From Oceanobacillus_B kapialis (GTDB lineage: Bacteria > Bacillota > Bacilli > Bacillales > Amphibacillaceae), in the NCBI RefSeq assembly GCF_042685265.1, contig NZ_JBHUMX010000041.1: DNA of 64,000 nucleotides. One strand, 5' to 3'. The notes under the pieces were generated by a model. The model was not told where the DNA came from. It saw only the letters and a program-made list of their open reading frames with translations, and did no database searches. Position 1 is the stretch's first letter, and every line of letters begins with the position of its first letter. This document shows, piece after piece, positions 1-8,091 of the stretch. The translations under genes and the position numbers were made by a program.

Positions 1-1
1 C

Positions 2-955
2 TATATTCAAGAAATTAACGGATTTCACAAACGCAATATTTTCGAGCCACTTTCAAGCTCTGCTGTATCCCTCTGGTTTTCGCTTATGCATTTTCATAAC
101 CTGTGCGGCTGGAAAAAACAATTTTCTGTAGCGGCGAGCCAGCTGCAAGCACAAAGTGGTCTAAAGAATACAAGCTTTAAATCTGCACGAAGAGAGCTGC
201 AAGAAAAAGGACGCATTATCGTTACGCCGCGCGGAAGCAACAGGGCCGCCATTTATGAGATGATCTCACAAGCCACAGACTCTGACCAGAATCCAGGAAC
301 GGGTACACCATCGCATACGCCTCCTCAAAAAAGTGAATCCTCCGACAAGGCCACTTTGCGAAAAAACCAACCAACCCCAAAACCTAATAAACCTACATTC
401 AACAAAGCCGACGACAGTTCTGGCCACATTCACGACAACAGCCCTGACCACAGTTCTGACCACAAATCCGACCACAAATCCGACCACACTCCTGCCCCAT
501 TCTTTAAACAAAACGAAATAGAAAACAAAAAAGAAAACAAAACAGCAGCAGACATTTTTTTCGCGAAACATTTCACGAACTTAACACCACATCTTGCTCA
601 GGAACTACAGGACTGGACAAATGCTACAAATGAAGCGCTCGTCCTTCATGCCATGAAAAAAGCAGTGGAACAAAATAAAGCCACCTGGCGCTATGTGAGG
701 GGCATTTTAAAGGCGTGGAAGAAAAAAGGAATTACCACGATTGGAGCTGCAAATCAAGAGAAAATGCACTTCTCTAACCAGCGTACATCCTTTCCAACCA
801 AGGAAAAATCAGAGATTGTGCCAGATTGGTTTTATGAACAAAAAAAGAAAAGAAAATCACCGCAATCCCAACCAAACATTCTCCTCAACAATCCCAAGAA
901 GGAGAAAGAGGAATTGAAAGCATTATTAGCGACGGTGACTGGAGTGGGGAAATAA
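2..955 (+). CDS. DnaD-like replication/primosome protein, 5' end outside window
   Basis: The frame is open from base 2, upstream of the first ATG at 86, and the residues before that ATG fit the family, so the gene enters from the left and 317 residues are visible. The first ~75 form a winged-helix region typical of DnaD/phage replication proteins (hydrophobic segment with SLWFSLMH, then a substrate-like GWKKQFSVAASQL stretch). A hydrophilic linker at about 130-165 contains a short tandem repeat of S-D-H-K units. A DnaD/DnaB C-terminal domain follows at about 183-250, ending in the WRYVRGILKAWKKKG motif that contacts single-stranded DNA in this family. Such proteins help load the replicative helicase. 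The basic tail is low complexity. It may be a chromosomal or a phage-derived copy; the visible part does not decide. Confidence 0.8.
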   Translation, partial: YIQEINGFHKRNIFEPLSSSAVSLWFSLMHFHNLCGWKKQFSVAASQLQAQSGLKNTSFKSARRELQEKGRIIVTPRGSNRAAIYEMISQATDSDQNPGTGTPSHTPPQKSESSDKATLRKNQPTPKPNKPTFNKADDSSGHIHDNSPDHSSDHKSDHKSDHTPAPFFKQNEIENKKENKTAADIFFAKHFTNLTPHLAQELQDWTNATNEALVLHAMKKAVEQNKATWRYVRGILKAWKKKGITTIGAANQEKMHFSNQRTSFPTKEKSEIVPDWFYEQKKKRKSPQSQPNILLNNPKKEKEELKALLATVTGVGK

Positions 956-1047
956 TAGTTTGTTATAACTCTGTAAATCTTATTCACGTCTTGTTTTCAA
1001 GCAAAAGGTCCGTGGAAGTAGTGGAGTAGTGAAGGAGGAACCACAAG

Positions 1048-1200
1048 ATGAAATTATCACCACAATTATTTAAAAGGGTACTCGTGCTTCTAAGCATCGC
1101 AGCTGTGATAGGCCTTATCCTTTTTTCGATTGAACAAATATTTGGTGTGAATGCCGGGCTGGATTTCTTTTTAGGTTTGTTTGATGGCAGGTATGATTAA
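1048..1200 (+). CDS. Small single-pass membrane protein (50 aa)
   Basis: A 50-residue reading frame starts with ATG 10 bases after a good ribosome binding site (gaaggagg at 1031-1038). After a short basic N-terminus (KLSPQLFKR) it has one membrane segment at about residues 11-30 and a C-terminal stretch rich in Phe, Gly and Leu. No family is recognised. It sits between the DnaD-like gene and a terminator-like hairpin, 92 bases after the former. The strong ribosome binding site and clear membrane helix support a real gene; function unknown. Confidence 0.55.
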   Translation: MKLSPQLFKRVLVLLSIAAVIGLILFSIEQIFGVNAGLDFFLGLFDGRYD

Positions 1201-1250
1201 TTGAGGAAACGTAAGATGAGGAGTTTAGTGCTTGTACACAACAAAAAAGA

Positions 1251-1283
1251 AAAGATCCCTGACCTGCCCAGTCAGAGATCTTT
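1251..1283 (-). terminator. Intrinsic terminator, mainly for minus strand
   Basis: Inverted repeat aaagatccctgac / gtcagagatcttt with a 7-base loop and one mismatch. Read on the minus strand it is followed by a long T-rich run, and it begins 4 bases after the stop of the small minus-strand frame at 1288-1452, so it probably ends that transcript. It could also stop rightward transcription from the 1048-1200 gene. Confidence 0.6.
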
Positions 1284-1287
1284 CCTT

Positions 1288-1452
1288 TCATATGTTTTCC
1301 CCTATTGTTAAATCACCATTCCCACCACAAGAACACGTTCTATTTGCAAATGAACCAATTAATAAAACGATACAAGTTCCATTATATTTGAAAGCACTTA
1401 CATTTTCAATATGTTTTTGTAGATTATTTCTTGTAGCTACACCTCCTCCCAA
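1288..1452 (-). CDS. Candidate small Gly/Cys-containing protein (54 aa)
   Basis: A minus-strand frame that begins at a TTG directly after an in-frame stop and runs 54 residues. The composition looks coding: a Gly-rich start, an amphipathic middle (NNLQKHIENVSAFKY), a hydrophobic TCIVLLIGSF segment, then a CSCGGNG motif. A hairpin with T-run follows 4 bases after the stop, which supports an expressed gene. The start is unsatisfactory: the ribosome-binding-site-like ggaggaggtg lies inside the first codons and no good start follows it, so either TTG is used, or an upstream base change has removed the true ATG. Small Cys/Gly proteins of this size are frequent in spore coats, but that is only a guess. 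Confidence 0.4.
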   Translation of the reverse strand: MGGGVATRNNLQKHIENVSAFKYNGTCIVLLIGSFANRTCSCGGNGDLTIGENI

Positions 1453-1604
1453 CTAATCCAAAAGCACCACTTCATTTGCCACTCATAGCTAACAAGACGC
1501 ATTTTTTGTAATATTTACCTTTTATTACATTAGCTTAACAGTACCTTAACGATGGGCAGTTATACTGAGAGGGAATCAAACTTTTGTTAGGGAAGGTGAT
1601 TGTG

Positions 1605-1802
1605 TTGAAAATGAAGAAACTAGCTTTCGCATCAATGACTGCACTTCTATCTACTGGTTTATTAATCGGATGCTCAAACGATGATGAAAACCAAGAAGAC
1701 CCAGCAACAGAAGATACGACGGAAACTGAAGATCAAGGAACAGGTGAAGGTACTGACGAAGGCACAGGCGAAGATACTGAGTCTGGCGAAGATTCACAGT
1801 AA
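1605..1802 (+). CDS. Small acidic lipoprotein
   Basis: Has a lipoprotein signal: basic start (KMKKLAF), hydrophobic core and lipobox LLIGC. The mature part is only ~45 residues and almost entirely Glu, Asp, Thr, Gly and Ser, with degenerate GTGEGTDEGTGED-type repeats, so it is probably a disordered, negatively charged surface peptide. TTG at 1605 is 8 bases after ggaagg (1591-1596); GTG at 1602 and ATG at 1611 are possible starts too. A strong terminator follows 15 bases after the stop, so it is monocistronic. No enzymatic domain; the role is unknown. Confidence 0.7.
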   Translation: MKMKKLAFASMTALLSTGLLIGCSNDDENQEDPATEDTTETEDQGTGEGTDEGTGEDTESGEDSQ

Positions 1803-1816
1803 TTAAAATTGATAGG

Positions 1817-1846
1817 AAAAAGCCCTCATCTGGTGTGAGGGCTTTT
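1817..1846 (+). terminator. Intrinsic terminator of acidic lipoprotein gene
   Basis: Perfect stem aaaagccctca / tgagggctttt with a 7-base loop, ending in Ts, 15 bases after the lipoprotein stop codon. It also works on the minus strand. Confidence 0.85.
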
Positions 1847-2002
1847 AAATTTAACCTTAATAGATAATTTTAAAGCGCTTTAATTATAAAGAATGCATAG
1901 GAAAACCTGTATGTATACAAATACCTCTGACGGCAAGTTTATCGATACTTCCAATGTTGCAATGCAGGATGAATTTCTAGTAGTAGTAGGTGGGTGACAA
2001 AG
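1847..2002. other. Intergenic stretch with a possible gene relic
   Basis: Contains a 28-codon frame at 1911-1997 (plus strand, ending DEFLVVVGG) that reads like protein but has no ribosome binding site or continuation, so it may be a fragment of a lost gene. A symmetric tttaaagcgctttaa at 1869-1883 resembles a catabolite-repression box but has no suitable promoter beside it. Confidence 0.3.
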
Positions 2003-2026
2003 AAAAAAAACCCTCACTCTGAGGGT
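2003..2026 (-). terminator. Terminator of minus-strand lipoprotein gene
   Basis: Stem ccctca / tgaggg followed on the minus strand by eight Ts, 16 bases downstream of the stop codon of the 2042-2521 gene. Confidence 0.75.
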
Positions 2027-2041
2027 GCAATTAGTTTCTTC

Positions 2042-2521
2042 TTAAATTTCTTTAAAATTATTAATAATGTTATTGGTTAATTCTTCTCCGTCTTCATCAT
2101 ATAAAATTACTTTGATTGCATTCTCAGTTGTAATTAACTCTTTTAATTCGTCTACAGGTATATCTTCATGTATATTAAAAGTCGCTCCCCCTTCGATTTT
2201 TTTATTTTCTTCTACTTCGTAAATAGCACCGTTTACCTCTTCCTCGTTAAAGGTTTCATAGTTATTCCCTACAAACATTCCTTTCGTTTGAAGGGAATGT
2301 TGCAACTCCTTGTCTAGAATCTCAATCTTTATCTGAAAAAATTCTTTATGAAAATTGGATTCATTATTTACTATCACCGATATTCCTAAAGCTTCATAAT
2401 CCTCTAAAAAAACCACTTGGCTTTCTTCAATATCTACCACTAACTTACTATTAGTACAACTAGCTAGCATTAATGAAAACAAAACAAGAATAATAATTAA
2501 GTAGACTTTCAAATTTCTCAT
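2042..2521 (-). CDS. Hypothetical lipoprotein (159 aa)
   Basis: A typical lipoprotein: basic start (RNLK), hydrophobic core, lipobox LMLASC with Cys22. The mature domain (about 137 residues) alternates beta-strand-like hydrophobic stretches with acidic loops and has no catalytic motif I recognise. The pattern (ISVIVNNESNFHKEF...) resembles immunoglobulin-like extracytoplasmic domains of Bacillaceae hypothetical lipoproteins, but this is weak. It is followed by its own terminator. A degraded 33-codon frame ends 15 bases before its start on the same strand, so an upstream partner gene may have been lost. Confidence 0.7.
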   Translation of the reverse strand: MRNLKVYLIIILVLFSLMLASCTNSKLVVDIEESQVVFLEDYEALGISVIVNNESNFHKEFFQIKIEILDKELQHSLQTKGMFVGNNYETFNEEEVNGAIYEVEENKKIEGGATFNIHEDIPVDELKELITTENAIKVILYDEDGEELTNNIINNFKEI

Positions 2522-2709
2522 CCATTCTCGATGAAATTAATTACCCATATATTGGTTTAATTCTTCATTAAATTTTGTGAAAACATGTTCACTTATCTTA
2601 TGTTGTGAATTTAAGTTCCTTGCTTGTGTAATTTTCTTTAAAAGTAGTTAGCTTTTTTTCAGCGTAATAACATTCATTTTTTATTTTAAGGTTCGTCTCT
2701 ACCCTCCTT
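2522..2709. other. Intergenic region with degraded minus-strand frame
   Basis: Minus-strand frame ending at 2537 stays open for ~35 codons with protein-like, helix-rich content but has no start or ribosome binding site; likely the remains of a gene that preceded the lipoprotein gene. No clear promoter or RNA is visible here. Confidence 0.25.
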
Positions 2710-2860
2710 ATAAAGTGAAACATCATTTGGTGGGGGGCCTTCCTCCCCACCAAATGTTAGTTGAACGAATAGGACCTTTACTAGCAGTTGATCCCGACTT
2801 AAAGTACTTGATTTATCGCATTCTTGAAATGGGGGTCTTACTGCCAGTTAAGGCGGGATA
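2710..2860 (+). repeat. Dispersed structured repeat, copy A
   Basis: First of four full copies of a ~155-bp element (others at 29777-29935, 40047-40202 and 60857-61013). Conserved parts are taaagtgaaac, a catttggtgg / ccaccaaatg outer hairpin, gttagttgaacgaat, and an inner inverted repeat bounded by ctagcagtt and actgccagt, ending in taaggcggga. The 60-aa plus-strand frame that starts inside it is an artefact of the repeat. Confidence 0.85.
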
Positions 2861-3096
2861 AAATACCATATAATAACACTTCTACTTTTTTTCACAAACA
2901 CCTTCATTTATTGAAAAATATACTGTTTTACCTATTTCGTGAAATGTCTTGGTCATTATCATTGACTAGCTTTTCAGTTGTTTTAAGTACTACAGGTGTT
3001 AAGTAATTTAATTATCTTAGTAAAACAACTGGGACATGGATCGAGTTCGATTAGTCGGTTTGTTAGATAGTTCTCTAGTTAAGCTAGAATAATAGC

Positions 3097-3118
3097 TTTT
3101 ACTGCCAGTTAAGGCGGA
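3097..3118 (+). repeat. Fragment of the dispersed repeat
   Basis: Only the right end (tttactgccagttaaggcgg) of the element is present, 240 bases after copy A and just before the tkt terminator. The sequence between may be a second, strongly diverged copy, or this may be a deletion remnant. Confidence 0.6.
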
Positions 3119-3122
3119 ACAT

Positions 3123-3156
3123 AAAAAAAGACTCCAGCATCCTCTTTACTGGAGTC
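3123..3156 (-). terminator. Terminator of the rpiB-glpX-tal-tkt transcript
   Basis: Stem gactccag / ctggagtc, followed on the minus strand by a run of seven Ts; lies 43 bases beyond the tkt stop codon. Confidence 0.85.
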
Positions 3157-3198
3157 CTTCCCTACTTTCTTATCTTTATAAAAATCCATAAGCGTGTA

Positions 3199-5208
3199 CT
3201 ACTTCACCAATTCCTCCACACGCTTCACTACATTCTCTACCGTAAACCCATATTCCTCAATTAATCGCTCGCCATTACCTGAGGCACCAAACGTATCAAT
3301 ACCTAATACGCTTCCTTCTGCTCCTACATAACGCTCCCAGCCAAATGGGGAAGCCATTTCTACAGCAAGACGTTTTTTCACAGCTGGTAAAATCACGGAG
3401 TCCTTGTAGGCTTGGCTCTGTTCCTCGAAGCGATCCCAAGAAGGCATACTTACAACCCGAACATCGATATCTTTCTCTTTAAGTGCTTGCTGAGCTTCTA
3501 TTGCCAGATGAACCTCAGACCCTGTCGCAAGGATTAATGCATCCGGTGTTTCTTTCTCTGCGTCACTCACGACATAAGCACCTTTTTTAACTCCTTCAAA
3601 GGCCCGCTCCTTTGTCCCTTCAAGGGTTGGAAGGTTTTGACGTGTAAGGACAAGGGCTGTTGGCTGATCCTTCGAGATAACAGCTAACCGCCATGCTGCT
3701 TGTGTTTCATTCCCATCTGCTGGACGAATCAATGATAAGCCAGGCATTGAACGATAGGATGCCAAATGTTCAACAGGCTCATGCGTTGGGCCATCTTCCC
3801 CAACAGCAATGGAGTCATGTGTCCACACATATGTCACAGGAGCCTTCATAAGAGCTGATAATCGAACAGCCGGGCGCAAATAATCACTGAAGACAAAGAA
3901 GGTACCGCCAAATACATGCAGACCACCATGTAACGCCATCCCATTTAATGCCGCTGCCATCGCAAATTCACGCACACCAAACCAAATGTTTCTGCCTGCA
4001 TAATTGTCTTTAGAAAAATCTGCCCCATCTTTAATGGTTGTCTTATTTGATCCAGCAAGGTCCGCACTGCCGCCGATAAAGTTTGGTACAGCTTGTGCAA
4101 TTGCGTTTAATACCTCACCAGATGAAGCACGGCTAGCTAAGGCGCTTCCTGGTTCGTATACTGGCAAATCCTTATCCCAGTCACATGGTAATTCCCCATT
4201 TATCGCCAATTGTAGCTGCTTTCCTTCTTCCGGGTATGCTTCCTTATAAGCATCGACTAGCTTATCCCAACTTGCTTCAGCTTGAGTTCCTTTTTTCACG
4301 ACTTTTTCGTTAAAGTCTGCATACACTTCATTCGGCACATGAAAAGGCTCGTGCGACCAATTATAATTTTCCTTTGTGAGTTCCACTTCACCATCACCAA
4401 GCGGTGCACCATGTGCCGCAGAAGAACCTGATTTATTCGGTGAACCATACCCAATAACCGTTTTTATTTCAATTAAGGTTGGTTGGGACGTGTTTTGCTT
4501 CGCTTGTTGCATCGCTTCATGTAGTTCGTCCAGATTATTTCCATCTTCCACACGTAGCACGTGCCAGCCGTAAGAACGGTAGCGATCCCCGACATTTTCG
4601 GAGAAGGAGCGGTCTAAGTCCCCATCAAGTGAAATATCATTGGAGTCGTATAACACGACCAGTTTTCCTAAGCCAAGATGTCCAGCAAGAGATGCTGTCT
4701 CATGAGAGATTCCTTCCATTAAGTCGCCATCCCCGACAAGTGCGAAGGTATGATGGTCGACAACAGGGAAGTTTTCTTTATTATAAGTTGCTGCGAGATG
4801 TGCTTCCGCTATCGCCATCCCAACTGCAGTTGCCACTCCTTGGCCTAGAGGGCCTGTCGTCGTTTCTACACCATCTGTATGGTGGTACTCTGGATGCCCT
4901 GGTGTTCTAGAACCCCATTGGCGGAAGCTTTTCAAGTCTTCCATGTTTACATCATACCCTGATAAATGAAGCAAACTGTATAAAAGCATGGAACCATGAC
5001 CTGCAGATAAAACGAAACGATCGCGGTTAAACCACTTAGAATGCTTCGGATTATGGATCATGAAGTCTGTCCAAAGTGTGTAAGCCATTGGTGCAGCTCC
5101 CATTGGTAAACCAGGGTGCCCTGAGTTTGCTTTTTCAATGGCATCAATGGAAAGTGTTCGAATTGTATCAATTGATAATTGTTGTACAGAGGTAGTCGTT
5201 GTCGTCAT
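3199..5208 (-). CDS. tkt: Transketolase
   Basis: Full-length (669 aa) thiamine-diphosphate enzyme that moves two-carbon units between ketoses and aldoses in the pentose phosphate pathway. Visible signatures: N-terminal AIEKANSGHPGLPMG, the ThDP-binding GDGDLMEGISHE followed by the LYDSNDISLDG segment, and the pyrimidine-domain motif YVWTHDSIAVGEDGPTHEP with FVFSDYLRP just before it. The C-terminal domain carries LATGSEVHLA. It is the last gene of a minus-strand set rpiB, glpX, tal, tkt, separated from tal by a 450-bp GC-rich repeat. With two ketose/polyol operons around it, this copy probably serves their catabolism; the housekeeping transketolase may be elsewhere. Confidence 0.95.
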   Translation of the reverse strand: MTTTTTSVQQLSIDTIRTLSIDAIEKANSGHPGLPMGAAPMAYTLWTDFMIHNPKHSKWFNRDRFVLSAGHGSMLLYSLLHLSGYDVNMEDLKSFRQWGSRTPGHPEYHHTDGVETTTGPLGQGVATAVGMAIAEAHLAATYNKENFPVVDHHTFALVGDGDLMEGISHETASLAGHLGLGKLVVLYDSNDISLDGDLDRSFSENVGDRYRSYGWHVLRVEDGNNLDELHEAMQQAKQNTSQPTLIEIKTVIGYGSPNKSGSSAAHGAPLGDGEVELTKENYNWSHEPFHVPNEVYADFNEKVVKKGTQAEASWDKLVDAYKEAYPEEGKQLQLAINGELPCDWDKDLPVYEPGSALASRASSGEVLNAIAQAVPNFIGGSADLAGSNKTTIKDGADFSKDNYAGRNIWFGVREFAMAAALNGMALHGGLHVFGGTFFVFSDYLRPAVRLSALMKAPVTYVWTHDSIAVGEDGPTHEPVEHLASYRSMPGLSLIRPADGNETQAAWRLAVISKDQPTALVLTRQNLPTLEGTKERAFEGVKKGAYVVSDAEKETPDALILATGSEVHLAIEAQQALKEKDIDVRVVSMPSWDRFEEQSQAYKDSVILPAVKKRLAVEMASPFGWERYVGAEGSVLGIDTFGASGNGERLIEEYGFTVENVVKRVEELVK

Positions 5209-5291
5209 ACTTGCTCATCCCCTTTTTAAGAATGCGATCCAGCTTTTTTAGGAAATATATGAAACTAAGATTTTGGCATTTACTATTTCAT

Positions 5292-5652
5292 AGACAGAAA
5301 CAGCCACGTCCAGCTCCAGCGCCCAGAGACTAGCGCGACTTCCCTCACCTCCGTACGATAAAGAAGACTTGCCGACTGGTGTAACCAGAGGCTTAGTCGC
5401 ACTTATACCCTTGCGGTGAAAGTCAACATCAGCTCCCAGATGGAAGGAAGGTCGACTAAAACCGGCCTTGCCGGCCAACGCCGACATACCCCTTATGAAG
5501 GGGCATGTTTTCTTTATCTCCTGCGGCTCAGTCCAAAAGGTTTTCGGTGGGGCGAGTAATCGCAGTCCCAGTCCGTACGTGGGCCCGGAGGATCCGGGTC
5601 ATGCCGACGTTGCCCCAGGACGGGGCGTTCTTAGTCGGCCTTCTCTAAACGG
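5292..5652. repeat. GC-rich structured intergenic repeat between tal and tkt
   Basis: About 360 bases much richer in G+C than the surrounding genes, full of inverted repeats (for example ccggccttgccggcc and taccccttatgaagggg) and with no convincing gene. The part that reads on the minus strand as a GGAGGTGAGGGAAGTCGC... ggcgctggagctgg block resembles a dispersed repeat I recall from Oceanobacillus/Virgibacillus-type genomes. Frames on both strands across it (5248-5487, 5468-5692) are by-products. It interrupts an otherwise tight sugar-phosphate operon. Confidence 0.7.
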
Positions 5653-5656
5653 GCAC

Positions 5657-6307
5657 TTACGCTTTTGTTGGTACTTTTTCCCAATCTGCTAAAAATTGTG
5701 CAATTCCGTTATCGGTTAATGGATGCTTCCAAAGCTTTGGTAAAAGAGATCCTGGAATGGTCGCGATGTCTGCACCAGCTAGGGCTGCTTTTTCCAAATG
5801 GCCAATTGTTCTTACACTTGCTGTAATGATTTTGGCATCGTAATTATAGTTTTTAAGGGTTACTTTTAAGTTTTGGATTAGCTCAATTCCGTCTTCCCCC
5901 ATATCGTCCACCCTGCCGACAAATGGGCTAACGTATGTTGCGCCAGCTTTTGCTGCCATTAACCCTTGGGCAACAGAGAAAATTAATGTGACATTTGTTT
6001 TAATGCCTTCATTTGATAAAATGTTTACTGCTTCAAGGCCAGCTTCTGTCATCGGGATTTTCACGACAACGTTTGGTGCCCATGTTGCAATATTTCTTGC
6101 TTCTTCTACCATTTCTTCTACGGTAAGCCCAATAACTTCAGCACTTACTGGTCCATCTACCAGACTACAAATCTCTTTAATGGTTTCTTCAAAATCTCTG
6201 TTTTGCTTGGCGATAATCGATGGATTTGTAGTAATCCCGTCTACAAGTCCTAAGCGGTTAATTCTTTTAATCTCATCAATATTGGCAGTATCTAGGTAAA
6301 ATTCCAT
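5657..6307 (-). CDS. tal: Transaldolase (small TalC/FSA-like family)
   Basis: 216-residue TIM-barrel of the short transaldolase / fructose-6-phosphate aldolase family. The Schiff-base lysine is Lys83 in VVVKIPMT. In YVSPFVGRVDD the residue matching the FSA tyrosine is Phe129, which in this family marks transaldolase rather than free dihydroxyacetone aldolase activity. It would transfer dihydroxyacetone units between fructose-6-P and erythrose-4-P. The ribosome binding site (aggaggt) is well placed before ATG 6307. It lies 34 bases after glpX, in the rpiB-glpX-tal-tkt set. Its presence in a dihydroxyacetone-handling region makes residual FSA activity worth considering, but the Phe argues against it. 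Confidence 0.9.
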   Translation of the reverse strand: MEFYLDTANIDEIKRINRLGLVDGITTNPSIIAKQNRDFEETIKEICSLVDGPVSAEVIGLTVEEMVEEARNIATWAPNVVVKIPMTEAGLEAVNILSNEGIKTNVTLIFSVAQGLMAAKAGATYVSPFVGRVDDMGEDGIELIQNLKVTLKNYNYDAKIITASVRTIGHLEKAALAGADIATIPGSLLPKLWKHPLTDNGIAQFLADWEKVPTKA

Positions 6308-6341
6308 GTAAAAAACCTCCTATTTTTTTAGTGGCTTCCCA

Positions 6342-7289
6342 TTAAACTGGCTGCATCATCGGATACGCACTTTTCACATACCTCACTTGCTTCTCCATGC
6401 CGTTCACGAGGAGCGAATGGGTCATGTAGTTGCCATATTCCGGTTGCACGCCTTGAATGATTAAATTATCTGTTATCCCTGTCGCAACAAATACACAATC
6501 ATCTGTGCTAACGAGCTGGTCAAGATTTAAAACGCTTTCAAGATCAGTTAACCCCATCTCGTGGCATCTTTTAACCTCGTCATCATTCCTTGGCAAGAGC
6601 TTTGCTTGCATGTCGCCTCCCTGACTACGAACGGCAACTGCCCCCAATACTCCTTCAGGTGCTCCGCCAATCCCGAAAAACATATCCACATCTAAGCTTT
6701 CCATACACGTAGCTGTTGCATAAATAACATCCCCGTCACGGAACAACCTTACCTTTGCACCTAGTTTGCGAATTCTATCGACATACGCTTGGTGGCGAGG
6801 CCGATCCTGGATGAGTACATTAATTTCTCTAATATCTTTCCCCGTCGCTTTTGCTACTGCTTTAATATTGTCCTCAATGGGGGCATCAAGATCGATTTTC
6901 CCCTTTGCCTTAGGCCCAACAGCAAGCTTCTTCATATACATATCTGGTGCATGAAGCAGCGTTCCTTTTGGTGCCGCGGCAATTACCGTGATGGCGTTCC
7001 CTTGTCCATTCACCGTCGGGGTAGTCCCTTCAATCGGATCTACCGCAATGTCGATTTCATGACTTCCACCTTTGCCCAACTTCTCCCCAATATAGAGCAT
7101 TGGCGCTTCATCAATTTCCCCTTCACCAATCACGACCGTACTGTGCATCTTCATCTTGTTCAAATTCTCGCGCATGGCATTTGTAGCAGCCGCATCAGCT
7201 GCAATCTTGTCGCCACTTCCAACCCATGGCATCGCAGCGACCGCAGCCGATTCGGTTACTTTTAGAAAATCTAACAACAAAGACCGCAT
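6342..7289 (-). CDS. glpX: Class II fructose-1,6-bisphosphatase
   Basis: 315 aa, normal length for GlpX-type phosphatases. Metal and phosphate site motifs: WVGSGDK with nearby AAD, IGEGEIDEAPML at about 54-65, and DPIEGTTPT at 84-92; a late GGAPEGVLGA segment and LLPRNDDE are also typical. It hydrolyses fructose-1,6-bisphosphate (often sedoheptulose-1,7-bisphosphate too), returning triose condensation products to fructose-6-P for transaldolase and transketolase. Its position between rpiB and tal fits carbon entering as trioses or tetroses and leaving as hexose/pentose phosphates. 24 bases separate it from rpiB. Confidence 0.93.
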   Translation of the reverse strand: MRSLLLDFLKVTESAAVAAMPWVGSGDKIAADAAATNAMRENLNKMKMHSTVVIGEGEIDEAPMLYIGEKLGKGGSHEIDIAVDPIEGTTPTVNGQGNAITVIAAAPKGTLLHAPDMYMKKLAVGPKAKGKIDLDAPIEDNIKAVAKATGKDIREINVLIQDRPRHQAYVDRIRKLGAKVRLFRDGDVIYATATCMESLDVDMFFGIGGAPEGVLGAVAVRSQGGDMQAKLLPRNDDEVKRCHEMGLTDLESVLNLDQLVSTDDCVFVATGITDNLIIQGVQPEYGNYMTHSLLVNGMEKQVRYVKSAYPMMQPV

Positions 7290-7313
7290 ACTCTCTCCCC
7301 TTTGTTAACAAAT

Positions 7314-7805
7314 TTAGTTAACGCTACAATTGTTCCCCGCAACTGCTTCTTTATAATTTTGGCTGACAAATTGCTGTTCTTTTTCAATGATTTTATCTAC
7401 TTTGCGTTTAGAGCCTTCTGCCCATGAAACGTTCAAATATGCTTCCACTACTTTTTTCGCAGCTTCAGATCCAATAATTTGCGAACCTAATGTGAGAATT
7501 TGTGCATTGTTACTTAATTGTGCTCTTTCTGCTGAATACACATCATGTGCTAATGCCGCACGAATCCCTGGATATTTGTTTGCTGAAATACAGACACCAA
7601 TTCCTGTTCCACAAACCAAGATACCGCGCTCCACTTTCCCTTCACTTACCGCTTCAGAAACTTCAAATGCTACATCTGGATAATCTACCGCATCCTCAGA
7701 ATGGCACCCAAAATCTACTACTTCATGTTCTGTATCTGCTAAAAATCCCTTGATCGTTTCTTTTAATTGAAATGCATTGTGGTCACTACCGATTGCGATT
7801 TTCAT
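7314..7805 (-). CDS. rpiB: Ribose-5-phosphate isomerase B family protein
   Basis: 163-residue RpiB/LacAB fold. Active-site Cys65 sits in VCGTGIGVCISANK, followed by GIRAA and an SNNAQILTLGSQ segment; the start GSDHNAF is standard. Besides ribose-5-P, members of this family isomerise allose-6-P and erythrulose-4-P, and in tetritol pathways an RpiB homologue makes erythrose-4-P. First gene of the minus-strand rpiB-glpX-tal-tkt set, divergent from the DeoR regulator, with a good ribosome binding site (aaggaggact) before ATG 7805. The exact substrate cannot be read from the sequence. Confidence 0.9.
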   Translation of the reverse strand: MKIAIGSDHNAFQLKETIKGFLADTEHEVVDFGCHSEDAVDYPDVAFEVSEAVSEGKVERGILVCGTGIGVCISANKYPGIRAALAHDVYSAERAQLSNNAQILTLGSQIIGSEAAKKVVEAYLNVSWAEGSKRKVDKIIEKEQQFVSQNYKEAVAGNNCSVN

Positions 7806-8091
7806 GTTTGAAGTCCTCCTTCGTTTTATTTTTACTTTTGTTTACACTTTATATTTTACTATATTTTTATGTTTTTTCAAGTTTTATTTTCATTTGTTTT
7901 TGTTTTTTAGTAATTCAACAGTTTACTCAACAAAATTGTTTCATCATTATCAGTATAAAAAACATATCTTCCTTATTATTTAATCAATTGTTTTGTTTCT
8001 ATTTGCTTTCGTTTGTTTTCATGATATGATTATTAAATGATTTCCTTAACAACTAAAAAAATATAAAGTATGTCATATGAAGGTGATAATT
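7806..8091. promoter_or_regulatory. Divergent rpiB / deoR control region with operator candidate
   Basis: Very AT-rich 286-bp intergenic region. It carries tttgctttcgtttgt at 8002-8016, which recurs exactly at 17287-17301 upstream of dhaK, and further T-rich TTTCNTTTG-like half sites near 7820 and 7890. DeoR-family proteins usually bind such direct repeats, so the regulator encoded here probably controls both its own promoter, rpiB and the dha operon. Exact promoters were not assigned. Confidence 0.55.

Noticed and set aside
266..571. Minus-strand frame across the DnaD-like gene
   Set aside because: Valine/arginine-rich shadow of the low-complexity linker; no ribosome binding site and no family resemblance.
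1232..1456. 74-residue plus-strand frame
   Set aside because: Overlaps the hairpin and the better-supported minus-strand frame; no ribosome binding site.
1869..1883. Symmetric tttaaagcgctttaa resembling cre
   Set aside because: No adjacent promoter or sugar gene; symmetric AT/GC string by chance is plausible.
2824..3006. 60-residue plus-strand frame
   Set aside because: Starts inside the dispersed repeat (copy A); the same false start appears in copy D.
4479..4910. 143-residue frame opposite tkt
   Set aside because: Complement of conserved transketolase coding sequence.
5248..5692. Two frames within the GC-rich block between tal and tkt
   Set aside because: Products of a structured repeat; no start signals.
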